A stretch of DNA of 64,000 bases from CAYIHX01 sp964363305 (lineage in GTDB: Bacteria; Bdellovibrionota; UBA1018), in NCBI GenBank assembly GCA_964363305.1, contig CAYIHX010000019.1, positions 1-64,000 on the forward strand, given 5' to 3'. Below the pieces are notes generated by a model that was not told the origin of the DNA, did no database searches, and worked only from the letters and a program-made list of their open reading frames with translations. Below are positions 16,371-25,875 of the stretch, piece after piece. Made by a program: the position numbers and the translations under genes. The number at the start of each line of letters is the position of its first letter. The stretch's first letter is position 1.

Positions 16371-17591
16371 ATGGATCGCACACTGACCGACTCGCGTTTT
16401 CAGCAGATCTCGGATCTCACGAAGCTAGGGATCGCCGCCTTGGGAATTCTTTCGGGCCTGACCGGTTGCGAAATCTCCGAAGAGGCGCAGCAGGACCTGC
16501 TAGCCGCATTGAGCCGTCCGCCTTCAGGTGATTACAGCGGCGTTCCCGGAGGAGGCCCGACCCCGCAATGCTTCGGTGAGCGTTATATGCAGGCGGACGC
16601 AGCAGTGACTCGCAAGCTCGACCTCTTGTTCGTCATCGATACATCCGGCTCATTGAGCGACGAGCGCTCAGCCGTGTCAGCGGGAATCGATGCTTTTGTC
16701 GGTCAGCTCCCGGCGGATGTCGACTTTCGAATCAGCGTGATGCTCGCGCACGGAGACACTTCCGCTTACCACGGCCGACTTTATAGTGCGTCAGGGCGTC
16801 CGAAAGTGCTCGATTCCCAGGCAAGGACTCTGACTCAGATTCGTTCCGACCTGCGCGCCAACTTGACCCAGATCCGTACCGATGCAGGAACTGACGGCGG
16901 CGAGGCGATGCTCTATTCCCTCACCCAGGGTTTGCAGGGGCAACTCCTGGCTGACTCTCAGGCCCTTGGTTTCTTTCGGGCAGACGCTGCGCTCGCGGTG
17001 GTGCTCCTTTCGGACGAGCAGGATATCTGTGCGGAGTTTCCGGAGGGTGTGACTCCCGTCCCTGATGCGCAGAATAGCGAGGTTCCTGCCAAGGCACGAA
17101 TATGCGCGGGCATTACGCCTGAGTCGGTGCATGCGCTCGTCAAGAAAGTGAAGAATGGGATGCCCTACCTCTTCTCCAGTATCATCTACTCGAATCCGGA
17201 AACCTATGTTGCCAGCGGCGAGAATGAGATCGGCTACGGTTTGCTTGAACTGACCCGGAACACGGGCGGCGTACTGATTGATATCGCAAGCGGCGAATAC
17301 AGTCAGGGCCTCTCCGAGGCCGGTCGCCTGGCAACGGTCAAGCTCGACTTGCTTGCGGATTTCACGCTTGCTCGCAGAGAGATCGACCCTGCATCGCTTC
17401 GGGTGTGGGTCGATGGTCTGGTTGCGGGATTCGCCTACTCGGCGAATACGAACGAAGTGCACGTCAATGATCCGGGGATAGCCCGGTCCGTCGTCGACAT
17501 CCATTACTGCTTGCAACCGCAGTCCGTTCCACCTACGCAGCCGGCGCCATGCATTGGCTTGGGCTGTGGCGGCGGCGCGCTTGGAATCTAA
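16371..17591 (+). CDS. von Willebrand factor A domain lipoprotein
   Basis: A 406-residue putative lipoprotein (lipobox LTGC near residue 34, after an unusually long N-terminus). The VWA domain starts at about residue 84 with LDLLFVIDTSGSLSDE, an intact MIDAS DxSxS motif, and continues with ALAVVLLSDEQD. The C-terminal 80 residues form a beta-rich module (LRVWVDG...NEVHVND...VDIHYC) shared with the next gene. It ends with a Gly/Cys tail. GGAGGG supports the ATG. VWA domains mediate metal-dependent protein binding; the partner is unknown. Confidence 0.88.
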   Translation: MDRTLTDSRFQQISDLTKLGIAALGILSGLTGCEISEEAQQDLLAALSRPPSGDYSGVPGGGPTPQCFGERYMQADAAVTRKLDLLFVIDTSGSLSDERSAVSAGIDAFVGQLPADVDFRISVMLAHGDTSAYHGRLYSASGRPKVLDSQARTLTQIRSDLRANLTQIRTDAGTDGGEAMLYSLTQGLQGQLLADSQALGFFRADAALAVVLLSDEQDICAEFPEGVTPVPDAQNSEVPAKARICAGITPESVHALVKKVKNGMPYLFSSIIYSNPETYVASGENEIGYGLLELTRNTGGVLIDIASGEYSQGLSEAGRLATVKLDLLADFTLARREIDPASLRVWVDGLVAGFAYSANTNEVHVNDPGIARSVVDIHYCLQPQSVPPTQPAPCIGLGCGGGALGI

Positions 17592-17625
17592 AGCGAGCGA
17601 AGCATGTTTCGCCGAGGAGTGACCC

Positions 17626-19296
17626 ATGAGCCCGAGAGTTCTTATCTATTGCCTGCCGTCTCTCCTTGTTTCGGCCTGCACGGAGCAACTTCCGGGTTCT
17701 TTCCGGCTGGCGCAGCAGGAGCAGATTTTCTCGACGACGCAGGATGTGAATACCAAGATTGACCTCCTGTGGGTGGTCGACAACTCGGCCAGCATGGACG
17801 TCACGCAGGGCAAGCTGCGGGCCGGGTTCTCCAGCTTTGCGACCAAGTACATGAAGCCGACTTGGGATATTCGTGTCGCCGTCATCACCACGGACGTGTA
17901 TATGGCGCATCCGGCCTTCAATGCCTATCGGGCCACCGTGATCTCGGGATCAGTCGGCTACGCGTCTCCTCATATCGTGAGTCGGCTCGCGACCTGGGTG
18001 AATCCCTCCTGGAGCTCCTCGCTGGTCAACACTTCGACCGGCGTCTTCACGGCCGGCGTAAAGTTCGGAGAGCTGATCCCTTCCTGGGGGCCGAGCTTTG
18101 CCCTTCTCTTGCCCGGTATTCATGACGGTCCTATTGCGGCACTTTGTTCGGAGATCATGCCTTACTTTCTGGACGGTCCCACTCAGTGCGCGGTTCGAGA
18201 CGATCAAACCCGTGCCACGGGAACTTCGAAGTGCCTCAGTCCCGGCGTCGGAGAAAGTGCGATTTCAGAATGCGTCAATACCGTTGAGAACGATACGGTA
18301 CACTCCGGGAAGGCCATCCTGGAGACCATGCCGCCGACGGGTGTAGCAGGCGACGCGGCTTGGACGCAGGCCCTGATTAGAGACTTTATGATCGATGTGA
18401 CAACGGGAAGCGCCGGGCAGGGGAGTGAGCGCGGCCTCGGTTCCGTGCTGCAGCTTTTGCGGGATAACGAGTCGAGCGCGACGGCTTTTTTTCGGCCGGG
18501 TTCTTTGCGCGGACTGATCTTCGTCTCCGATGAAGAAGATCAGACGTTGAGCATTCCTGCTGCGCCCGGCGCTGGCTTCACTCCACAGACGGGTTACGGC
18601 TGCGATCAGGTTTCGATCGCGGCGTTGAACCCGACTCAGTCGGCGCTGACTGCTCCAGGCGGTCTTTGCTGCGGTGACGGGTCTTGCCGCTATGGCGGCG
18701 AGGGGACTTCGTGTCCGCTCAAGACAGTCGACGGTTACGGATATCGAGTTTCGATTTGTCCGCGGGCGGATCAGCTGGTCGCCGTTGCTGACGTGAGGGC
18801 CGAGCTCGGCGCTTTTTTCGCTGCCCTCGACGGCGTTGATGAGCCGAGCTACTTCGTTGCTTCGATTGTTCCGACGACGGCCCAGGCGATTCAAGATTTG
18901 CAGACCCTGCGCGACGCGGATGACGTGACCATTGCCGGGCGGCGGACTCATGCCGTGGATCGCGGTGACCGCTACATTGAGCTTGGAAATTTGGTGGGGA
19001 ATGGTTCGCTTGCGCTCGACATTTCCGTGAACGACTATTCACCGATTTTAGATGCCATCGGGCGGTCGATTCTGGCTCGGAAGGCGAGCTTTAAGTTGGC
19101 ACGAAAACCGACCGGAACCGAGGACATGATCATCAAGGTGCTTCACTTGGATGGCAGCGAGACGATCGTGCCGAGCAGTATCGTGGTCGTGAACGGGAGT
19201 ACGATCCAGATCATGGATCTCGATTTTGTTCTTGGCTTGGCCTCGACCGATCGGATCTCGATCAACTATCAGCCTAAATCCTTGCTGGATCGGTAG
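17626..19296 (+). CDS. Second von Willebrand factor A-like lipoprotein
   Basis: A 556-residue lipoprotein (lipobox VSAC at residue 18). The VWA-like core begins with IDLLWVVDNSASMDVTQ (MIDAS DNSASM near residue 52) and includes LRGLIFVSDEEDQT. The middle holds an insertion with several cysteines (CCGDGSCRYGG). The C-terminus (FKLARKP...IIKVLHLDG...ISINYQP) matches the C-terminal module of the preceding protein, so the two genes are diverged paralogues in tandem. Gap between them 34 bp. Confidence 0.85.
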   Translation: MSPRVLIYCLPSLLVSACTEQLPGSFRLAQQEQIFSTTQDVNTKIDLLWVVDNSASMDVTQGKLRAGFSSFATKYMKPTWDIRVAVITTDVYMAHPAFNAYRATVISGSVGYASPHIVSRLATWVNPSWSSSLVNTSTGVFTAGVKFGELIPSWGPSFALLLPGIHDGPIAALCSEIMPYFLDGPTQCAVRDDQTRATGTSKCLSPGVGESAISECVNTVENDTVHSGKAILETMPPTGVAGDAAWTQALIRDFMIDVTTGSAGQGSERGLGSVLQLLRDNESSATAFFRPGSLRGLIFVSDEEDQTLSIPAAPGAGFTPQTGYGCDQVSIAALNPTQSALTAPGGLCCGDGSCRYGGEGTSCPLKTVDGYGYRVSICPRADQLVAVADVRAELGAFFAALDGVDEPSYFVASIVPTTAQAIQDLQTLRDADDVTIAGRRTHAVDRGDRYIELGNLVGNGSLALDISVNDYSPILDAIGRSILARKASFKLARKPTGTEDMIIKVLHLDGSETIVPSSIVVVNGSTIQIMDLDFVLGLASTDRISINYQPKSLLDR

Positions 19297-19313
19297 GGGG
19301 ATTTTTTCCGGAG

Positions 19314-20171
19314 TCAGCGCGTTCCGATTCCGTAATAGCCGTCGATGAATTTGTACCCGTCCGTCTCGGGAACTCGGTACATCGTATATCCGGTCCCGAA
19401 GATATGAGGAACGATCGTGATCGTGGACTTAAGGAAGCCATGGAAGCGAATGCCGGAGCTGAGGGGTTCCGGCGTGCGCCAGTCGCGGACCGCGCCCCCG
19501 GGATTATTGATCGCGAGCAGCGGCCGGTGATCTCTGACGAGGTAACCTTGAAGAGCGACGACGTGCCCTCCTTTACGGGAGAAGGTGATGATCTTTTGAC
19601 CGAGGATCCGTTTCACTTTTTTCACGTAGTGGCCATAGGCGATGCTTTGGGCGTAACCGTCTCGAATATATTTCATGAAGTCACTGGTCGAGGCGCGGGG
19701 CCATGCGATCTCCCCCATGCTCTTCCCCGCGTCGTGCCCACGAACGCTGAGCCCCCGAGCGATCTCACCGAAGGCGAGCGCCGCTGGGATGTGGAGAGTG
19801 CCCTCCTTGGGAGATGTGAGAAATTTTCGAGAGAGGGCTCGCACGCGACCGGTCCAATCTTCGGGGAGGTACTCGCGAGCGGCCCAGCCCGCGACGACGA
19901 GTTCAGGGTCGCCATGGTTGATCACGGCGTCGACCGACATGACGCCTGAGGTGGGCGCGCACAGCATGCTTCGCTCTCCGCCGTTGGGGAGCCAATCGTC
20001 ATGCTCGGGATCGATGGCCTCGTCGTCCTGATTGAGCAGCGGCATGCGAGTGAAGGCACAACCCAGCGTCGGCTCCCCGCAGTCCGGACCGCCCGCGAGC
20101 GCCTGGACGGAAAAGGAGGCGGTAAAAGTCGCGATTAGAACATAATTTATATTTAGTGATAATTTCATCAT
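19314..20171 (-). CDS. Exported papain-like protein, C39-type peptidase
   Basis: A 285-residue protein with a signal peptide (cleavage near ALA-GG, residue 26). A Cys (71) in MLCAPTSGVMS, a His (203) in KGGHVVALQGY and an Asn (222-223) in LLAINNPGG are spaced and phrased as in C39-like cysteine peptidases. The start region AGGGPDCGEPTLGC adds two further cysteines. It stands alone, convergent with the VWA genes. The substrate is unknown. Confidence 0.65.
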   Translation of the reverse strand: MMKLSLNINYVLIATFTASFSVQALAGGPDCGEPTLGCAFTRMPLLNQDDEAIDPEHDDWLPNGGERSMLCAPTSGVMSVDAVINHGDPELVVAGWAAREYLPEDWTGRVRALSRKFLTSPKEGTLHIPAALAFGEIARGLSVRGHDAGKSMGEIAWPRASTSDFMKYIRDGYAQSIAYGHYVKKVKRILGQKIITFSRKGGHVVALQGYLVRDHRPLLAINNPGGAVRDWRTPEPLSSGIRFHGFLKSTITIVPHIFGTGYTMYRVPETDGYKFIDGYYGIGTR

Positions 20172-20228
20172 GCATCCCCTTCCATCCGATCGGGTTTCCT
20201 GTGAAAATCATGTAGCGGAGCGTGGACA

Positions 20229-20987
20229 TTGTCGAGAATGCGTCAGTTCATTGCCGGAGTGATTTTTGCGGGGATCGCGGCCATTTATGGTTACTGGAGT
20301 CGTCCGCTTGAGCCGCTTCATGAGCCGGTGGAGGTTCTGCGCGGGATCGCTTCTCAGACGACGGTGGCCCGGGTACCGACCGCTGGGAAGAAGCTTGATG
20401 CGCCGGGTGGGCGCGTTCTTCGCACGCCCGTGGAGGGCGTCGAGTTTTGGCGGGCTGCGATCGCATCAGGGGTTACGGCCGGGTCGGCTGCGGATATGCT
20501 CTATTACGAACGGTTGATTCTGGAGCAGGCGGCACGCGAGCCGAAGGGTTCTTTGGCGGGGTTGCGAGAGGTTTTTGACACGCTCTCTGGCGAAGCGCAT
20601 GCGGCCGAACGAGCCGCAATCCTGATGTTCGCGATGCAGATCGAGAACGGGCCTTTGGCTTTCCGAGATTTGGCTCTGCGGGAGATGGCTGACTCAGTTT
20701 CGGCCGTGAATGACGACGCGCCGGTCGACGAGAAGCTCACCACTCGCGAGGCCGAAGCGGCGCCGTTGGCCGCTCATGCGCTGTTTTTGGCGGGATGTGA
20801 CTCGGTTCGTGAGGCCGTCGAGGGGACGGTAGAGGCGTTGAAGCATCAACCCTCCGGGTTTGTGCGCGGGGGGATTTTTCAGCAGCTTCGCGAGCTGAAG
20901 CCGGAGGCTTGGAATCCCCTGGGGCAGGCGCTCGTCGATCATGGCTATCGCGAGCTCGTCGCCACCTGGAGAGGAATGTCCGGATGA
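20229..20987 (+). CDS. Membrane-anchored protein of unknown function
   Basis: A 252-residue protein with one N-terminal hydrophobic helix (about 5-22) and a helical body rich in Ala and Glu. I do not recognise a family. TTG at 20229 has AGCGGAG eight bases upstream; ATG at 20238 is the alternative. It overlaps the next gene by ATGA, and both share the plan of anchor plus helical domain, so they may act together. Confidence 0.7.
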   Translation: MSRMRQFIAGVIFAGIAAIYGYWSRPLEPLHEPVEVLRGIASQTTVARVPTAGKKLDAPGGRVLRTPVEGVEFWRAAIASGVTAGSAADMLYYERLILEQAAREPKGSLAGLREVFDTLSGEAHAAERAAILMFAMQIENGPLAFRDLALREMADSVSAVNDDAPVDEKLTTREAEAAPLAAHALFLAGCDSVREAVEGTVEALKHQPSGFVRGGIFQQLRELKPEAWNPLGQALVDHGYRELVATWRGMSG

Positions 20988-21547
20988 TTCGCTTTGGGGT
21001 GATTCTGGCGCTGATTTCAGGCGTGGCCTTTTGGCTGGGGCGGAATTGGGGAGAAGCGCAGGTTGCGCGGACACCGGCTTTGTCGCAGGACCATGCGCCT
21101 TCGGAGACAGAGAAAGTGACTTCGTGGATTCAGTCTCCTCCCGCTCCGGGATCGGAGGTGGACCGCGACCGCAGGGCTTTTCTTGTAAACCTCGGTCGAG
21201 ATCCGGAGCGAGGTCTTGAGACGGTGAAAAACATGGCTGGAGAGTTCTTAGCTCAAGGCCGCGAGAGCGAGGCGCGGCACGTGCTGCAGTGGGTTCGGCA
21301 CACGCGGGAGGCGCCAGACTCTTATCGATATTTGGCTGAGCAAGCCCGCCGCGCGATGGCGCGAGACGCGGCTGGCGTCGAGGCCGGGATTTTGACGGCG
21401 ATGAGTTTAGTCGAGCTACTCGACGACCTTGGCTATCGAGCGGAAGATCGCCGCCAGCTGCTGGTAGACCTGGTCAGTCGCGCGAAAAACGCGGAAGATC
21501 GCCGACTCCTTGCGTTGCGTTTGGGGCGGGCAGTGGCATCCGAATAG
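20984..21547 (+). CDS. Membrane-anchored helical protein of unknown function
   Basis: A 187-residue protein with an N-terminal anchor helix (residues 3-19) and a helical, Arg/Glu-rich body with possible TPR-like repeats (FLAQGRESEARHVLQWV). Start chosen on the ATGA overlap with the preceding gene. No catalytic motif seen. Confidence 0.7.
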   Translation: MIRFGVILALISGVAFWLGRNWGEAQVARTPALSQDHAPSETEKVTSWIQSPPAPGSEVDRDRRAFLVNLGRDPERGLETVKNMAGEFLAQGRESEARHVLQWVRHTREAPDSYRYLAEQARRAMARDAAGVEAGILTAMSLVELLDDLGYRAEDRRQLLVDLVSRAKNAEDRRLLALRLGRAVASE

Positions 21548-21592
21548 TTACCCATGTATTGTAGAAGAAATTGTTCACAGGAGGTGAGCCTG

Positions 21593-22726
21593 ATGACGCG
21601 ACTTCTTCTCTTGTCGGTTTTCTTTGGTCTGTCCTGCGCGGCGTTCGCGAGTGACCCGCGCGACGAAGGTCAGCGTCTGATCGAGTATGCGTCCGGGAAG
21701 AGGGCTTGGGTTTCGCAGGATGAGATGCAGCTCCTGTCGGAAGAGGCTCACCAAGTGGGCTCTTGCGGCGGCTTCTTCGATGTCACGTTGTGGCCGGAGG
21801 CTCGCGCGGAGGTGCAAAAGGTCTGGACGACGTTGGACGATCGCGTCCTGGAGCCCAGTCATCCTGACGAGGTGGCGCGGCTCTTTTCTCTTCTATCTCG
21901 GACGAGATACGAGGCGACGATCACGAAAATGCAGAAGTACTGGAATCGGTACTACTCGACGGAGAACGCGGTCCAGGCGGCGCAGTGGATCGCCTCCCAG
22001 TTTCGCGAAGTGTCCGTCGGTCGGGATGACGTCACGGTTGAGCTGATCGCGCACGACGAATGGCCTCAGCCTTCGGTGATCGCCAGAATTCGAGGCACGG
22101 ACACGGCGCTGGAGGAAGGCATCGTGGTCGGCGCCCACGAGGATTCGATCAATACGATGGTAGCGAAACCAGAGCGAGCGGCGGCGCGGGCCCCGGGCGC
22201 TGATGATAACGCCTCGGGAGTAGCCGCGGTTCTTGAAATTTTTAGGACGTTCATGGAGAGCGGTATTCGCCCGCGGCGGGATCTGTATTTCATGGCGTAC
22301 GCCGCGGAGGAGGTCGGCCTTCTAGGCAGTCAGGCGATCGCGGCTGATTTTAAGCAGCGCCAGGTGAAAGTTGCCGCCGTGCTCAATCTGGACATGATTC
22401 TGTTTCGGGGCGCGACCGGGAAAATGGGGGTGACGACCTCGAATACGGATTCCGGGCTGAATCGATTTTCGGAGAAATTAATCGACCGGTACGTGGGCGC
22501 GCGCCGCGAGCGCAGGTCATGCGGTTACGCTTGCAGTGATCACGCGAGTTGGGACGTCAATGGATATCGAGCGGTGTTTCTTTTCGAAGCCGTCGGCGAC
22601 ATCAGTCCTTGGTGGCATCACCCGAACGATATGCTGAATGCGTCCCATGAGGTGGCATGGGGCATGAATTTCGTGAAGGCTGGCGCCGCTTTCATGGTTG
22701 AGCTCGGAATGATGAGCCCGTTTTAG
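21593..22726 (+). CDS. Secreted zinc aminopeptidase, M28 family
   Basis: A 377-residue exported metallopeptidase that should release N-terminal amino acids from peptides. ATG 21593 follows a perfect AGGAGGTGA (21579-21587) at eight bases. A signal peptide ends near residue 20 (AFAS). Zinc ligands are visible in order: VVGAHEDS (His), GADDNASG (bridging Asp), AAEEVGLLGS (catalytic Glu and ligand Glu), LNLDMI (Asp) and CSDHASW (His), matching the co-catalytic di-zinc centre of the Vibrio-type leucine aminopeptidases. Its stop overlaps the convergent gene's stop. Confidence 0.92.
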   Translation: MTRLLLLSVFFGLSCAAFASDPRDEGQRLIEYASGKRAWVSQDEMQLLSEEAHQVGSCGGFFDVTLWPEARAEVQKVWTTLDDRVLEPSHPDEVARLFSLLSRTRYEATITKMQKYWNRYYSTENAVQAAQWIASQFREVSVGRDDVTVELIAHDEWPQPSVIARIRGTDTALEEGIVVGAHEDSINTMVAKPERAAARAPGADDNASGVAAVLEIFRTFMESGIRPRRDLYFMAYAAEEVGLLGSQAIAADFKQRQVKVAAVLNLDMILFRGATGKMGVTTSNTDSGLNRFSEKLIDRYVGARRERRSCGYACSDHASWDVNGYRAVFLFEAVGDISPWWHHPNDMLNASHEVAWGMNFVKAGAAFMVELGMMSPF

Positions 22727-23364
22727 AGCGGAACCGGGATGTTGGCGTAGGGATGTAGATCGATCAACGAGGGACGGAGCCAGGCAATCCCGACGATGCC
22801 GACGATGAATTTCGTATTTTTGTTCATCCAAAGGTAGTTGAAAGACTCGCTTCTGCTGTTGTTTTGGCCTTGGTCCCAGTAGAGCGTCCATCGCGCACCC
22901 TCTCGTACAATATCGAAATGAATCATGCCTCGAGAGCCGGTGATGCCATTGTACAAAAAGTCGAAGTCGATTTGACCGCCCCGCTGCCCGTCAAACCGGG
23001 GAGTCTTGAGAATGGCGACGTCGCGGTCGTCTTTCGTGAAATTCACCATTCCCGCGCGAACTTCGCAGAGGTTGTAGATTCGGGCGCGTGGGTTGTCAGA
23101 TCGATGCGTCATGAGCCCGATGATGTCGCCTTGCCGATCCGTCAGCGCGAAGAACCGGATCAGCACCCCGGGCAAGGCGTTGCTTTCGACGACGGTCATC
23201 AGTGTTTGTTGAAAGGAGCCAGGCTGTGGGCGCTCGTTTCCACAGGCCGTTTGGATATTTTGAGCCGGGCCGTCGGCTTGGGCGAGGCCGGGACTGAGAC
23301 CGGGAACACCAAGAACAAGTAGCGCGATTAAAGTAATGCAATTAGTCATAAGTGTGCGTTGCAT
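22723..23364 (-). CDS. Exported protein of unknown function
   Basis: A 213-residue protein with a signal peptide (about 1-30, QADG) and a beta-rich body (GQIDFDFLYNG, RGMIHFDIV, RWTLYWDQG) that could be a small sandwich or lipocalin-like fold. It has two cysteines. The convergent stop codons overlap those of the M28 gene. No family recognised. Confidence 0.75.
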   Translation of the reverse strand: MQRTLMTNCITLIALLVLGVPGLSPGLAQADGPAQNIQTACGNERPQPGSFQQTLMTVVESNALPGVLIRFFALTDRQGDIIGLMTHRSDNPRARIYNLCEVRAGMVNFTKDDRDVAILKTPRFDGQRGGQIDFDFLYNGITGSRGMIHFDIVREGARWTLYWDQGQNNSRSESFNYLWMNKNTKFIVGIVGIAWLRPSLIDLHPYANIPVPL

Positions 23365-23499
23365 TATGCGGAGGGGAGCCCAGAGTCAAATGGCGAGTCA
23401 CCCGATCTAATGTTGACTAATATCATCAGAATTACCTCAACTTCCCGAGTGTTCTTTCCGTTAGAGAGGTGTGGTGGGAGCGGGAGGAGGTAGTTGATC

Positions 23500-24030
23500 G
23501 TGTCAATGTTCATTAAAATTAGAACCATCGGTGGATATTGGCTTGCCGTCTCCGTGTCTCTGTTGGTGGCTTATTCGGGGGCGGTTCCCTCATTTGCACA
23601 TGCTGATCAGCGGAGTGTTTATCATGAGGTGCGATACGAGCTGAGTCGCGCGGGCGCTCGACCGAAACGGGGAAGGCTCGTGCTTCCCGAAGGCCGGGCG
23701 GCCACGGTCATTTTGAATAATAATACGCTGCTGCGCTTTCGCTCATTTTCGGCGGCAGAGGGAAAAATTCAGGTAGAAACTGAGATTTGGGACCGACGCG
23801 AGGGGAGCGACCGCGAGCTCGTTGCGAAACCTCTGCTGCTTCTGGAGCCTGGCAAATCGGGGGAGTTCGAGGAAACACGGCCAGGATACGCAAACTTTTT
23901 GCTAGAAGTGGTGGCGCGGTCGCGTTTGCAGGAAGCCGTCGTCGCTGTCCAAGAGGAAGTCGAGGAGGCGGGCTATGAGCGAGTCAGTACCTCGCTCTTT
24001 GCGCCGCGACGCCAATCCTGGGATGAATAG
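23500..24030 (+). CDS. Exported protein of unknown function
   Basis: A 176-residue protein with a signal peptide (VSVSLLVAYSGAVPSFAHA) and a basic, beta-rich mature region. I chose GTG at 23500, nine bases after GGAGGAGG (23483-23490); TTG 23494 and ATG 23506 are alternatives. Bases 23365-23499 upstream are non-coding. No family recognised. Confidence 0.75.
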   Translation: MSMFIKIRTIGGYWLAVSVSLLVAYSGAVPSFAHADQRSVYHEVRYELSRAGARPKRGRLVLPEGRAATVILNNNTLLRFRSFSAAEGKIQVETEIWDRREGSDRELVAKPLLLLEPGKSGEFEETRPGYANFLLEVVARSRLQEAVVAVQEEVEEAGYERVSTSLFAPRRQSWDE

Positions 24031-24057
24031 AGTCATCGTTGGTTTTCGACTTTATCC

Positions 24058-25281
24058 TCACGCCTTGATCCAGATGGAGCTGTCACCAAAGCTCAGGAAT
24101 CGATAGCGCTCCCGGAGGGCTTCGTCGTAAGCGCGGCGCCAAAGGGGCGGGGAACTCCCCGCCTGGAGAGAGAAAGCCGCCACGAGAAGAAGCAGCGAGC
24201 TGCGGGGCTGATGAAAATTCGTGATGAGGCGGTCGACGTGAAGCGGGCCGAAGCCTGGCGCGATCATGAGGGAGGTCATTCCGACGAGCGCAGGCAGTCC
24301 ATCGCTTCGCATCCGTTGCGCGATGGCACCGAAGAGTTCGGAGTCGAGGAGCGGTTGTTGCGCTCTTCCATCCCATTGACGAGCGAGGAAACCCTGGTCG
24401 ACGAGCGCGCCGCCCTGACAGAGGCGCTGGCCCGCGATCGCGAGCGATTCGAGTGTTCGAAGCGAGGTGGTTCCGACGGCGACCACCCGAGCGCTGCCGC
24501 CCTTTTCTCGGGAACGGGTGGCCTCAGCCAGACCTTCGATCGCGGAGAGCGGGATCTCGATTCGCTCCGCGTGCATGTCGTGGTGGCGCGCATTTTCAAC
24601 GTCAATCGGTTTGAAGGTGCCTGCGCCTACATGAAGGTGAACCTTCTCGATACGAACGTTTTGGGCGTTCAGGCGACTCAGTATCTGAGCAGAAAAATGC
24701 AGGCCGGCAGTTGGCGCGGCGACTGAACCCGGTCGTTCAGCATAGATGGTCTGATAGCGTGCGGGGTCGTCGTCGTTTTGTTCTCGCTTCAAATAGGGCG
24801 GAAGGGGGATTTTTCCGATTTCGTCGAGGAGAGCGGCGAGTGAAAGGGTTTTATCGAGCCACTGGAGCTGAACTCGGGCATGAGCACCCTCCTTGTGTAG
24901 AACCTGGATCGTGAGACTTTTTTCCGTTTGCAGACGGTCGCCCGCGGAAATCCGCTTCCCGCCGATCAGCGCCATCCATTCGGAGGGGTTTCTCGAGGCG
25001 AGCGCGATCGCGGGGTCGGCAGACGGCCCGGCCGGACTGAGCAGGAGAACCTCGACGGCGCCACCAGTGGCTTTCGTGCACGGAATGCGAGCCGCGATCA
25101 CGCGGCTGGCGTTCATCCAGAGTAGGCTGTCCGGGGGGATCAGGTCGGGGAGTTTCGAGAAGTGGGTGTGCGTGATGGTCTCCGAGGGGATATCGATCGC
25201 GAGCAACCTACTCGCATCGCGCTCTTCAAGCGGATGGCGCGCGATGAGCGAGTCTGGAAGAGGGTAATCGTATTGTTGCAT
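24058..25281 (-). CDS. queA: tRNA ribosyltransferase-isomerase QueA
   Basis: A 407-residue enzyme that transfers the ribosyl group of S-adenosylmethionine to preQ1 in tRNA, giving epoxyqueuosine. Family blocks are clear: YDYPLPDSLIA at the start, MNASRVIAARIP, PTAGLHFS, VHLHVGAGTFKP, VGTTSLRTLES and ITNFHQPRSSLLLLVAAF. ATG 25281 gives the usual N-terminus (MQQYDYPLP); longer forms reach 25320. At 407 residues it exceeds the common ~350, owing to insertions around 80-130 and 265-290. Confidence 0.95.
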   Translation of the reverse strand: MQQYDYPLPDSLIARHPLEERDASRLLAIDIPSETITHTHFSKLPDLIPPDSLLWMNASRVIAARIPCTKATGGAVEVLLLSPAGPSADPAIALASRNPSEWMALIGGKRISAGDRLQTEKSLTIQVLHKEGAHARVQLQWLDKTLSLAALLDEIGKIPLPPYLKREQNDDDPARYQTIYAERPGSVAAPTAGLHFSAQILSRLNAQNVRIEKVHLHVGAGTFKPIDVENARHHDMHAERIEIPLSAIEGLAEATRSREKGGSARVVAVGTTSLRTLESLAIAGQRLCQGGALVDQGFLARQWDGRAQQPLLDSELFGAIAQRMRSDGLPALVGMTSLMIAPGFGPLHVDRLITNFHQPRSSLLLLVAAFSLQAGSSPPLWRRAYDEALRERYRFLSFGDSSIWIKA

Positions 25282-25387
25282 TTCAAGAGCGGCATCGATC
25301 ATCCTGACATCCATTCTCAACTTAAGCGCTTGCGCGCAACCTTCTTACGGCTACAAACTGAGAGAAATGAAGAGGAGAATCTCAGAC

Positions 25388-25747
25388 ATGTCTACGAATT
25401 TACAGCGTCGTCAGTGGTTGAAGAAGGCTTTGCTCATGGTTGCCGCGTTGCCGTTTGCCGGTGGCATCATCAGTGCGTGCACCAAGGGAGGCGAAGCGCT
25501 TCCTGAAGGTCAGAGTGAAGTCAGTGAGAGCGATCCCACTGCACAGGCTTTGGGATACAAGGCAGATGCTTCGGCAGTTGATGTTACCAAGTTCCCCAAG
25601 AAGGCTGAAGCGGATGGGGCTACTCAGACCTGTGCGAATTGCGCTCAGTACACCGCAGCCAACGGGACCTGGGGAAAGTGCAATATCTTCCCTCAGGGAG
25701 TGGTGGCCGCGAAGGGCTGGTGCAATAGCTGGGTTCCTAAGGCTTAA
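25388..25747 (+). CDS. High-potential iron-sulfur protein
   Basis: A 119-residue periplasmic [4Fe-4S] electron carrier. A twin-arginine signal (LQRRQWLKKALLM) precedes the mature domain. The four cluster cysteines are CANC, GKC and GWC, with spacing CxxC-x15-C-x13-C close to family standard, and the aromatic/Gly C-terminus is typical. ATG 25388 has GAGGAG ten bases upstream. HiPIPs usually feed cytochrome oxidases or reaction centres; no partner is adjacent. A terminator follows directly. Confidence 0.93.
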   Translation: MSTNLQRRQWLKKALLMVAALPFAGGIISACTKGGEALPEGQSEVSESDPTAQALGYKADASAVDVTKFPKKAEADGATQTCANCAQYTAANGTWGKCNIFPQGVVAAKGWCNSWVPKA

Positions 25748-25785
25748 GGCGCCGCGAGCGGAAGTTTGCGAAGGTTTTTCTTTTG

Positions 25786-25829
25786 ACGCCGCGATTGCCC
25801 GAGCCCGGGATCGCGGCGTTTCTTATTTT
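25786..25829 (+). terminator. Rho-independent terminator of the HiPIP gene
   Basis: ACGCCGCGAT (25786-25795) pairs with ATCGCGGCGT (25810-25819) and is followed by TTCTTATTTT. Confidence 0.85.
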
Positions 25830-25875
25830 CTCCAGGGTGGAATTCCGCCCCTCTTGTGCTAGTTGCGGTCCAGCT

